This document shows positions 1-5,008 of a DNA stretch of 5,913 nt, one piece after another; the stretch's first letter is position 1, and every line of letters starts with the position of its first letter. The notes beneath the pieces are model-generated. The model was not told the origin of the DNA. It did no database searches and saw nothing but the letters and a program-made list of their open reading frames with translations. The stretch covers positions 1-5,913 of the forward strand of contig JACCZO010000249.1 in the NCBI GenBank assembly GCA_013695925.1. The letters are read 5' to 3'. The position numbers and the translations under genes are program-made. The DNA is from Chthoniobacterales bacterium. Lineage in GTDB: Bacteria > Verrucomicrobiota > Verrucomicrobiia > Chthoniobacterales > UBA10450.

Positions 1-101
1 AGCGTGCCGTTGCCGCGAATGCCCCGCCAATCGCAGCCGACAGCAAACAGAAGAAGGAGAAGAAGGAGCGAAAGCGCGCTGATAGAAAATTTGGATTTCA
101 T
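1..101 (-). CDS. Putative lipoprotein, N-terminal fragment (runs off the left edge)
   Basis: Only the first 33 codons are visible. The ATG is the complement of 99-101, preceded by GGAG (complement of 108-111) at a spacing of 6 nt, which supports this start. The protein begins MKSKFSISALSLLLLLLLFA and continues VGCDWRGIRGNGT: two lysines, a run of seven leucines, then Cys23 in an AVGC lipobox-like site. That is a typical signal peptidase II leader, although Ala rather than Leu stands at -3. The residue after the Cys is Asp, which in enterobacteria signals retention in the inner membrane; whether that rule holds here is unknown. The GIRGNGT stretch just after the Cys resembles the start of 'head GIN'/DUF2807-type adhesin-like lipoproteins, but too little is visible to assign a family. 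Being an exported lipoprotein is fairly secure; its function is unknown. Confidence 0.7.
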   Translation of the reverse strand, partial: MKSKFSISALSLLLLLLLFAVGCDWRGIRGNGT

Positions 102-159
102 ATTGTTCTCCAGTGAGATGCGGTGACGGACGATTTTAGATTCAGGAAAGATCGTGCTC

Positions 160-180
160 ACGAGCCAAGCTTAGGCTCGT
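160..180. repeat. Inverted repeat, 7-bp perfect arms
   Basis: ACGAGCC (160-166) and GGCTCGT (174-180) are perfect reverse complements around a 7-nt centre. The repeat lies about 60 bp upstream of the left-edge lipoprotein start. No T-run follows on either strand, so it is not an intrinsic terminator. It could be an operator or a 5' leader hairpin of the lipoprotein mRNA, or chance. Confidence 0.35.
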
Positions 181-320
181 TCGCGGCAAGAGCGAAATTC
201 TGAAGCTGACACCGGGCTGCTTGCACCGGATGCAAGCATGCGGCCGATTGCGTTCCCAATCTTGTCATAGGCGTAGCTGACGATCGCCGTTCGGCCCGCA
301 CTTAACGACAGAGGGCACAT
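171..320 (-). pseudogene. Possible remnant of a YD-repeat (RHS-like) gene, 49 codons
   Basis: An ATG (complement of 318-320) opens a 49-codon frame ending in TAA at 171-173. It contains SYAYDKIGNAIGR, matching the Y-x-YD-x-x-GN core of RHS/YD repeats. The frame stays open upstream all the way to the stop of the 402-1142 gene, which lies in the same frame, so the open stretch totals 76 codons. No Shine-Dalgarno sequence sits at a normal distance from the ATG. The motif is short, occurs once and could be chance. If real, this would be a decayed fragment of a larger gene or an orphan C-terminal piece; no function can be assigned. Confidence 0.2.
218..238. repeat. Inverted repeat, 8-bp perfect arms, 5-nt loop
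   Basis: TGCTTGCA (218-225) and TGCAAGCA (231-238) pair perfectly around CCGGA. This is the tightest small hairpin in the 102-401 gap. No U-tract follows on either strand, so it is not a canonical terminator. It lies inside the weak 171-320 frame, which argues slightly against that frame being coding. It may be a protein-binding site or an RNA hairpin in the leader of the left-edge lipoprotein. Confidence 0.4.
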
Positions 321-359
321 GGGGGCGGAGTCGTGATCACGAGTATCGGACCTCCTTCT
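302..359 (-). promoter_or_regulatory. Orphan strong Shine-Dalgarno with 12-codon GTG reading frame and 12-bp palindrome
   Basis: The minus strand carries AGAAGGAGGT (complement of 350-359), an almost ideal match to the 16S rRNA tail, with no normal gene behind it. Nine nt downstream is GTG (complement of 338-340), opening 12 codons (MITTPPPCALCR) that stop at 302-304. The GTG falls inside TCGTGATCACGA (331-342), a perfect 12-bp palindrome. It could be a leader peptide for the left-edge lipoprotein, an operator, or the leftover start region of a lost gene. Polypurine matches also arise by chance. Confidence 0.25.
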
Positions 360-401
360 GCACGATTCACGCGCTGACCCCGGTGACCTGCCCTCTACCC
401 A

Positions 402-1142
402 TTAAAAAAGCGGAAGAGCGTATTGAAACCGCCCATCCAGAGAAGATACGCGAGATACTTCGATAGCTTTTAACCTCTGGTTGCTATCCCACGTCCAGTT
501 GACTCGCACACGTTGGGGGGAACCACTCTTCGGGTCCATGTACTCGCCCAGTATTACCGCAAGTCCGGGCCTACCGGTAAGAGCGACGCCATCAGCTTCG
601 CTACTCTGTGCGTAAAGCCGAGTTTCGATGAATCGAGAGATCGATGCCAAGTCGCTACCCAATGGGGTGTGACGTAACAAGATACGCCGGATCATCTCAT
701 TCGACTGCCGCAAATCGATCTGAACCGGATAAAGGAAATCATCTCGATTATAATTACCGCCTTTGGTCCCATATCGTCGGATTTCCAAGCTCCGCAGTTT
801 GCGCCGCTCATCAAAACGCCAGTTGGCTTCGACATTATTGGACATAAACATATACCGAGGCGAATGCCCCAAGGTCGCGGTAATATCGGGTCGGGGCACT
901 AGGCCAACGCCGCTTCCACGCCCCTCGACGCCGAGATGCAAATAAACAAACTCCAGCACCGCAGCCGCGTCACTCCCGAGAGGCGTGTAGCCAAGCAACT
1001 CTTGCCGAATAGCTTCGTCAGAGTGATGTATATCGATTCGCACCATCGCCGTGTTTAATCGATCCCCGCGACAACCATGTGGCAGCGGAGCCGCCAGCAT
1101 AAGCGACAGAACACAGCGACTGCGAAATGCCAAAGCTCTCAT
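402..1142 (-). CDS. Exported protein of unknown function with two tandem copies of a TPLGSD / W-x-F-D domain
   Basis: I do not recognise a characterised family. The 246-residue product opens with a basic, then hydrophobic leader (about residues 1-22) and a Cys24 in PHGC, so it is probably exported; the lipobox is poor and lipidation is doubtful. The rest is an internal duplication. Copy 1 (about 34-124) and copy 2 (about 140-232) both begin with an I-D segment, then an I-R-x-x-LL helix, TPLGSD (53-58 and 159-164), an aromatic helix, an LG turn, and end in N-W-x-[FW]-D-x(4)-L-x-x-[IL]-E-[IV]-x-R (from 107 and 215). The helix-then-strand order with a late Trp recalls BamE/SmpA-like folds; that is inference. 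The ATG has AAGGGG upstream at a spacing of 6 nt. Sample lines inside the gene are 43-52% GC, against 67-68% in the moa genes, which may mean a different history. Confidence 0.7.
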   Translation of the reverse strand: MRALAFRSRCVLSLMLAAPLPHGCRGDRLNTAMVRIDIHHSDEAIRQELLGYTPLGSDAAAVLEFVYLHLGVEGRGSGVGLVPRPDITATLGHSPRYMFMSNNVEANWRFDERRKLRSLEIRRYGTKGGNYNRDDFLYPVQIDLRQSNEMIRRILLRHTPLGSDLASISRFIETRLYAQSSEADGVALTGRPGLAVILGEYMDPKSGSPQRVRVNWTWDSNQRLKAIEVSRVSSLDGRFQYALPLF

Positions 1143-1173
1143 CGATTGCCCCTTGTGCGGTGCTAAAACAAAA

Positions 1174-1203
1174 TCAATAACCTTTTCACCTGTCTCCGGT
1201 CAA
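1174..1203 (-). promoter_or_regulatory. Weak candidate promoter for the 402-1142 gene
   Basis: On the minus strand TTGACC (complement of 1198-1203) matches five of six bases of a sigma-70 -35 box. TATTGA lies 18 nt further on (complement of 1174-1179) and matches only three of six -10 bases. The surrounding stretch is AT-rich compared with its flanks, and the ATG is 31 nt downstream. The -35 is good and the -10 poor, so this is only a suggestion. Confidence 0.2.
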
Positions 1204-1221
1204 CCCAAAGGGGGTAACCAA

Positions 1222-1250
1222 TGTCGCGGCTCGCTACGAGACCCACGACA
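1222..1250. repeat. Imperfect stem-loop downstream of mog
   Basis: TGTCG (1222-1226) pairs with CGACA (1246-1250), GG (1228-1229) with CC, and CTCG (1230-1233) with CGAG (1237-1240) around a CTA loop, with one mismatch and a small bulge. It is the only notable hairpin between the mog stop and the next gene on the same strand. It could limit transcription leaving the moa operon, but no U-tract follows on the minus strand, so intrinsic termination is not supported. Confidence 0.3.
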
Positions 1251-1330
1251 ATTGCTCCCCACGTCGTTTTCGAAGACTTTGCTGAAAAACTGGAGTGGCT
1301 CGCGGCCGCGAAACGTAGATGAAAAGTTTA

Positions 1331-1867
1331 TCAACAGGAAGTCGGCGCGCGTTGGGCGAGGGCGACGCCGTGCGGAATAGCGCCTGCAACAAAACCGAGA
1401 CATTCGACCGCGCCGCTCGGCTTTCCGGGCAGAGCAATGACGAGCGATCGCTCTACCACCGCGCCTAGGTTGCGCGACAAGATGGCGTTTGGGGTGATCT
1501 TCATCGACTCGGCGCGCATCACTTCGCCGAAACCGGGGAGCTCGACCCGCATCAACGCGCGGATCGCCTCGGGTGTGATGTCGCGCGCGGCGATTCCGGT
1601 GCCGCCGGTGGTCAGGATAAGTCCGCAGCCTTGCGCCGCGAAGGAACGGATCGCCTCCTGCAGGCGTTCCATCTCGTCGGGCACGACCGCTTCGGCGAGG
1701 ACGTTCCAATTGTTCTGGAGCGCCACTTCCTTCAACGCGGGGCCGCCGCGATCGTCGTATTCGCCTCGACTGGCGCGATCGGAAACGGTGATGATGCCGA
1801 CGGTGATGGAGGTTGGAGTAATGGAGTGTTGGAGGGTTGGAGTATTGGGTTGTCGTGCGCCTTCCAT
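1331..1867 (-). CDS. mog: Molybdopterin adenylyltransferase (MogA/MoaB family)
   Basis: Single-domain cytosolic enzyme of late molybdenum-cofactor synthesis. The family uses ATP to adenylylate molybdopterin before MoeA inserts molybdate. In the 178-residue product the family signatures are TVSDRAS (27-33), YDDRGGPAL (37-45), LTTGGTG (85-91) followed by ARDITPEA (94-101), PGFGE (111-115) and LPGKPSG (146-152). The recognisable domain starts at about residue 21 (ITVGIITVSD). Residues 1-20 (rich in Thr, Pro, Gln, His and Ser) are encoded by an octamer repeat array and are not family sequence. The ATG overlaps the moaC stop by one base (TAATG), and no other in-frame ATG or GTG lies before the domain, so translation is probably coupled to moaC. 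Whether it is closer to MogA or MoaB cannot be settled by eye. It is the last gene of the moaA-moaC-mog operon. Confidence 0.9.
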   Translation of the reverse strand: MEGARQPNTPTLQHSITPTSITVGIITVSDRASRGEYDDRGGPALKEVALQNNWNVLAEAVVPDEMERLQEAIRSFAAQGCGLILTTGGTGIAARDITPEAIRALMRVELPGFGEVMRAESMKITPNAILSRNLGAVVERSLVIALPGKPSGAVECLGFVAGAIPHGVALAQRAPTSC

Positions 1868-1882
1868 TACTCCACCACTCCA
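1807..1882. repeat. TGGAGTNN octamer array arranged as an inverted pair at the moaC/mog junction
   Basis: On the plus strand four consecutive octamers start with TGGAG (TGGAGTAA, TGGAGTGT, TGGAGGGT, TGGAGTAT; 1814-1845), preceded by a 7-nt relative at 1807. On the opposite strand are two more units (TGGAGTGG and TGGAGTAA; complement of 1867-1882). The two arrays converge, giving a perfect 12-bp inverted repeat, TGGAGTAATGGA (1814-1825) and its complement (1863-1874). The unit TGGAGTAA followed by TGG contains the TAATG that forms the moaC stop and mog start, plus GGAG sequences that may serve as the ribosome site. Repeats of this look are, from memory, scattered through soil Verrucomicrobiota genomes. 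Confidence 0.8.
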
Positions 1883-2325
1883 CTCTTCCTCTTAGCGACG
1901 AGGTGGATCTCGCCGATCTGCATCGCTTTATCGACTGCCTTGCACATGTCGTAGATGGTGAGAAGGGCGACGGCAACACCGGTGAGTGCTTCCATTTCGA
2001 CGCCGGTCTGGGCCGTGGTGCGCGCGGTGCAGGTGGCTTCGACGCCGTTCTGGTTGCTCGTTAGGCCAATTTCGACGTGGCTTAAACCGAGGGTGTGACA
2101 AAGTGGAATGAGCTGCGCGGTTTGCTTCGCCGCCTGGATGCCGGCGAGCCGCGCGGTCGCGAAAACATTTCCTTTGGCGATACGGTCGAAGGCGATCAAT
2201 TCGACCGTGGCCGGCGCCAGATCGATCCGACCGCTCGCGACCGCCTCGCGGTGACTCAGCGGTTTGGCCGAGACGTCGACCATTTTCGCACTGCCATCGT
2301 TCGCGATGTGGGTCAGCCGATCCAT
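1867..2325 (-). CDS. moaC: Cyclic pyranopterin monophosphate synthase MoaC
   Basis: Cytosolic enzyme that converts the MoaA product, 3',8-cyclo-7,8-dihydro-GTP, into cyclic pyranopterin monophosphate. The 152-residue protein aligns by eye with E. coli MoaC over nearly its whole length: LTHI (4-7), MVDVSAK (15-21), Arg26, KGNVFATARLAGIQAAK (51-67) with catalytic Lys51, LIPLCH (72-77), TGVEMEALT (107-115) and IYDMCKA (124-130) with the conserved Asp and Lys. The usual LCHPL reads LCHTL here. The C-terminus is short: the Gly-rich SGGKSG tail becomes KRKSGVVE, whose last codons lie in the octamer repeat array. The start is 3 nt after the moaA stop, with AGGCGG about 7 nt before the ATG. The stop overlaps the mog start by one base. 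Confidence 0.97.
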   Translation of the reverse strand: MDRLTHIANDGSAKMVDVSAKPLSHREAVASGRIDLAPATVELIAFDRIAKGNVFATARLAGIQAAKQTAQLIPLCHTLGLSHVEIGLTSNQNGVEATCTARTTAQTGVEMEALTGVAVALLTIYDMCKAVDKAMQIGEIHLVAKRKSGVVE

Positions 2326-2328
2326 TCG

Positions 2329-3330
2329 TTAGCCGCCTATTGCGACCATCTTGCGCCCCGGTTGATAGGTCGTGCGGAAGTCGTGCTGCTCCGGTTTCCG
2401 CTCCACGACATCGAGAAAGAACTGGCGCAACTCGTCGTCGCTCGCCCCGGCGCGCAACGGCTTCATAATGTCGAACTCGAGATAACTACCGAGGCACGGG
2501 CGCAACTTTCCGTCGCAAGTCAGCCGCAATTTGTTGCAGCTCTCGCAGAAATGCAGGTTGGTCATCGCGCCGATAAAGCCGATGCGCTGGTTGCGTCCCG
2601 GGATTTGGAAATAACTGGCCGGACCGTTGGTGCGAAATTCCGGCTCGGGAATCAAGGCACCGAATTTCGCTTCGATCACGTGCCGGGCTTCCGCGACCGG
2701 GAGGAAATTGGTTTCGCTCAGAACTTCGGTCGTGCTGACCGGCATCAATTCGATGAAGCGGAGAAGGAGTTTTCGTTCCGCTGCGAACTCGATGAGAGCA
2801 TGGAGATTCTCGTGGTCGCGTCCCCGCATCAGGACGCAGTTGATCTTGACCTGCGGAAATTTGGCGGCGATGGCCGCGTCGATACCGGCGATCGCATCGG
2901 GCAACAAATCGCGACCCGCGACGCGCGCATATTCCCCCCGGTCGAGAGTATCGAGCGAGATATTGACGGAATTGAAACCGCAGGCGCGGACCGCCTGCGC
3001 CATCGTCAGGCCAGGCTCTACTTCACGTGTGAGGAGTGTGCCGTTGGTCGAGAGCCCGATATCGCGCAGGGTCGTTAGGCTGGGAAGTTGGCGAAAGAGC
3101 TTGATGACATCGCGCCGGGTGAGCGGTTCGCCGCCGGTGAGGCGAATTTTTGTGACACCCAGCTCGCTCGCGATGCGGATCAGCCGAATGGTTTCCTCGA
3201 AAGTCAGGATGTCGTGGCGGGGGAGCCATTCCTGCAACTCCTGCGGCATGCAGTAAGTGCAGCGCTCGTTGCAGCGATCGGTGATGGAGACGCGCAGGTA
3301 TGAGATGCGATGCCCGAAGCGATCCTCCAT
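2329..3330 (-). CDS. moaA: GTP 3',8-cyclase MoaA (radical SAM)
   Basis: First enzyme of molybdenum-cofactor synthesis. It uses S-adenosylmethionine and two iron-sulfur clusters to rearrange GTP to 3',8-cyclo-7,8-dihydro-GTP. The 333-residue length is normal. The N-terminal cluster motif is C20-x3-C24-x2-C27 in DRCNERCTYC. The SAM-binding LTGGEPL is at 64-70 and STNGTLL at 94-100. The C-terminal cluster has C262, C265 and C279, with a further Cys272 in between where Cys is not required. The usual NRxRLT reads NKLRLT. The protein ends in the Gly-Gly tail that MoaA needs for activity. The ATG gives the typical start just before RISYLRVSITDRC; its ribosome site is weak. It heads the moaA-moaC-mog operon and diverges from the lipoprotein gene at 3528. 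Confidence 0.97.
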   Translation of the reverse strand: MEDRFGHRISYLRVSITDRCNERCTYCMPQELQEWLPRHDILTFEETIRLIRIASELGVTKIRLTGGEPLTRRDVIKLFRQLPSLTTLRDIGLSTNGTLLTREVEPGLTMAQAVRACGFNSVNISLDTLDRGEYARVAGRDLLPDAIAGIDAAIAAKFPQVKINCVLMRGRDHENLHALIEFAAERKLLLRFIELMPVSTTEVLSETNFLPVAEARHVIEAKFGALIPEPEFRTNGPASYFQIPGRNQRIGFIGAMTNLHFCESCNKLRLTCDGKLRPCLGSYLEFDIMKPLRAGASDDELRQFFLDVVERKPEQHDFRTTYQPGRKMVAIGG

Positions 3331-3354
3331 GGCCGAGGTTACTTCAGCCCGGCG

Positions 3355-3369
3355 CTCGATTCAATCGAG
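3355..3369. promoter_or_regulatory. 15-bp palindrome upstream of moaA, candidate operator or leader hairpin
   Basis: CTCGATT (3355-3361) and AATCGAG (3363-3369) are perfect reverse complements around a single base, centred 32 bp before the moaA ATG. A dyad this close to the start fits a repressor site or a short hairpin in the mRNA leader. I see no confident -35/-10 pair for moaA on the minus strand nearby, so its place relative to the promoter is unknown. Confidence 0.4.
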
Positions 3370-3384
3370 AGGCGCATACCCATT

Positions 3385-3490
3385 CCCACTCGTGCTCATG
3401 CTCGTGCTCGTGCTCGTAATCGTGGCGCGATATTCTCGATCGCGAGAGGAGTCGAGCACGAGCACGATTACGAGCATGAGCACGAGTGGG
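3385..3490. repeat. 106-bp near-palindrome built from CTCGTG-type hexamers
   Basis: The left arm (3385-3422) and right arm (3453-3490) are reverse complements at 34 of 38 positions. The outer 21 bp are perfect, and after 2 mismatches another 10 bp match. The left arm is six tandem hexamers (CTCGTG, CTCATG, CTCGTG, CTCGTG, CTCGTA, ATCGTG; 3389-3424). The right arm carries the same kinds of unit in a different order. The 30-bp centre has its own small hairpin (TCTCG 3434-3438, CGAGA 3443-3447). The element fills most of the divergent space between moaA and the lipoprotein gene and could extrude as a cruciform or fold in RNA. No T-run or target-site duplication is seen. Confidence 0.9.
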
Positions 3491-3493
3491 TGT

Positions 3494-3521
3494 TTGACGC
3501 TCCGGCGCGCTCGCCTAGGTT
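3494..3521 (+). promoter_or_regulatory. Candidate promoter of the 3528 lipoprotein gene
   Basis: TTGACG (3494-3499) matches five of six -35 bases and is followed after 16 nt by TAGGTT (3516-3521), which matches three of six -10 bases. The -35 begins 4 nt outside the hexamer palindrome. If used, transcription would start at about 3528, on the ATG itself, implying a leaderless mRNA. Confidence 0.35.
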
Positions 3522-3527
3522 TATTGC

Positions 3528-4046
3528 ATGAAGCGTCAAATGTTCTCGTGGGCGCGGTTGGCGTGCATCGCAACGGGCGCGTTGGTTCTCTCGGGTTGCA
3601 GCACGGTCGGGTCGCGGATCGACGCGAATCGGGCCGGTTTCGATCGACTTTCGCCGCAGGAGCGAGCGCTCGTCAGCCAGGGCAAAATCCAGGGTGGGAT
3701 GTCACAGGAGGCGGTTTATATCGCCTGGGGCCAGCCGCAGCAAAAGGCGACCGGGATGGTGCGCAACACGCCGACTGAGACCTGGGTTTATACCCTCTCG
3801 ACGGCGGCGTACGGAGCCTACCCGTACGGCGGGCTTGGTTACGGTTACGGCGGGTTTGGTTATGCCGGACGGATCGGTTTTTACGGACATCGTGGCCGGA
3901 ACCGTTTTTATGGAGCTTTCATCGATCCTTTTTGGGATCCGTTCTACTACCCGTTCTCGCCCACTATCACCTATCCGGTGAAGACGGTCTCCTTTCAGCG
4001 TGGCCGGGTCGTCGCGTTCCAGTATTTGTCGCCGAGCGCCTATTAG
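3528..4046 (+). CDS. Outer-envelope lipoprotein with BamE/SmpA-like core and Gly/Tyr-rich insert
   Basis: The 172-residue protein has a clear type II signal: MKRQ, a hydrophobic stretch, then VLSGC with lipidated Cys24. After it come LSPQERALVSQGKIQGGMSQ (41-60) and EAVYIAWGQPQ (61-71), then ETWVY (84-88). This is the G-M-[ST]-x-[ED]-x-V-x-x-x-[WL]-G-x-P ... W-x-Y pattern of BamE/SmpA-like small envelope proteins. The end, VSFQRGRVVAF (154-164), matches the family's closing strand. Between these lies an insert rich in Gly, Tyr and Phe (about 95-148), probably surface-exposed or low-complexity. The upstream region has only a weak AGG 8 nt before the ATG. Met5 is an alternative start, but Met1 gives the better positively charged leader. 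It stands alone, divergent from moaA and convergent with the CNNM pair (14 nt between stops). Its exact function is unknown. Confidence 0.85.
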   Translation: MKRQMFSWARLACIATGALVLSGCSTVGSRIDANRAGFDRLSPQERALVSQGKIQGGMSQEAVYIAWGQPQQKATGMVRNTPTETWVYTLSTAAYGAYPYGGLGYGYGGFGYAGRIGFYGHRGRNRFYGAFIDPFWDPFYYPFSPTITYPVKTVSFQRGRVVAFQYLSPSAY

Positions 4047-4060
4047 TTTGAGCTGATAAC

Positions 4061-5008
4061 TCAGGCGCTCTGGACCAGACGCCTAACGAGATCTTCCACG
4101 GTCACGATGCCGGTCAGCCGGTGTTCCTCGTCGAAAACGGCCGCGAGGGTGGATTGCGCCGCCCGCAGCCGTCGGATCGTTCGGTAAGCTGATTCTGTTT
4201 CGCCGGAAGAGACGATGTGTTCCATGTAATGGCTCAGCTCGCGCGGGGTTGACTTATCGAGCACGATATCGAACACATTCACCAGCCCGAGCGCGCGGCC
4301 GTTCTCCGCCAACACCGGCACACGTTCGATCCCGGTCCGGGCGCTTAATTCCAACAGCTCGGGAATGGTGGTCTCGGGGACGACGGCAACGATTTTTTCC
4401 CGGGTGACCATGACATCGGCCACCTTCACGGTGCGGAAATCGACCACGTTATGGATCATCGCGCGCTCCGCCGAAGTGAGGGCGCCCTGGCGTTCGCTCT
4501 CGACTGTGAGCTGTTTCAAGTCCTCGCGCGCGGCGAAGAGGCGCGGGGGCGCGGCGGTGCGCCGGAAGAGGAGTTGCCCGAGCTGAGAGCCCAGTTCCAG
4601 AATCGGCCAAAGAAGGCGCGAGGTGAAAACGAGCAGTCCGGCAAAAGCTGCGAGAGCGCGATAGGGAAAACGACGAAAAAGCGACTTCGGCAAGACGCCG
4701 AGGAGGAAGAGATAAATCGGCCCGGCGACGAGGAGCGCGACCGGGTAACCGGCCATGCCTAGCAACGCCACGAGCCGCTTCGTCAGCAAGAGCAACCCCG
4801 CGATGTCGGCCAGATTGGTCACGAGGAGGACGGTGGCGAGGAGGCGCTCCGGTTTCTTCAGCAGTTGATCGAGGCGAATGGCGGCATGGTTGCGTAACTT
4901 GACCTGGTGCCGGAGCCGGACCTGATCGAGCGAAAGGAGGCCAGCCTCGATCCCGCCGAAAACGAAGGACGTCACCCAGCAGATCGCGATGACAATCCAG
5001 GCGATCAT
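4061..5008 (-). CDS. Short CNNM/CorC-family membrane protein (DUF21 + CBS pair, no CorC_HlyC domain)
   Basis: Integral membrane protein of 315 residues. The DUF21 transmembrane half (about 1-140) has hydrophobic segments near 2-19, 56-80, 83-106 and 118-138, the family motif F-G-G-x-E-A-G-L-L-S-L-x-x-V-R-L (17-32), PERLLATVLLVTN (53-65) and LPKSL (106-110). A linker leads to two CBS domains (about 197-250 and 258-312), the second ending in TGIVTVEDLVRRL. It stops there: the CorC_HlyC domain that usually follows is absent. The family is linked to Mg2+ homeostasis and sometimes mis-named haemolysin. Here the Ser of the usual F-S-G-x-E and the Glu of the usual G-E-x-x-P-K both appear replaced by Gly, while Asn65 is kept, so transport may be lost. 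Its ATGA start overlaps the stop of the upstream paralogue, indicating coupled translation. Confidence 0.88.
   Translation of the reverse strand: MIAWIVIAICWVTSFVFGGIEAGLLSLDQVRLRHQVKLRNHAAIRLDQLLKKPERLLATVLLVTNLADIAGLLLLTKRLVALLGMAGYPVALLVAGPIYLFLLGVLPKSLFRRFPYRALAAFAGLLVFTSRLLWPILELGSQLGQLLFRRTAAPPRLFAAREDLKQLTVESERQGALTSAERAMIHNVVDFRTVKVADVMVTREKIVAVVPETTIPELLELSARTGIERVPVLAENGRALGLVNVFDIVLDKSTPRELSHYMEHIVSSGETESAYRTIRRLRAAQSTLAAVFDEEHRLTGIVTVEDLVRRLVQSA

Noticed and set aside
1200..1979. Minus-strand open frame of 259 codons overlapping mog and the moaC end
   Set aside because: It is an out-of-frame shadow. The Arg/Ser-rich low-complexity translation contradicts the strong Mog and MoaC matches in the other frames.
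2095..3078. Long open frame on the plus strand (327 codons) opposite moaA and moaC
   Set aside because: It is antisense to two genes with clear catalytic motifs. Its translation is rich in Arg, Asp and Gly with no recognisable domain, as expected from the mirror frame of GC-rich coding DNA.
3310..3573. Open frames giving His-Glu or Ala-Arg repeats over the divergent intergenic region
   Set aside because: The repeating residues simply reflect the CTCGTG hexamers read on both strands. There is no start context and no conserved flanking sequence, so this is repeat DNA, not a metal-binding protein.
4047..4060. Possible bidirectional terminator between the convergent lipoprotein and CNNM genes
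   Set aside because: Only a 4-bp stem (TGAG/CTCA) with no T-run is present in and beside the 14-nt gap.
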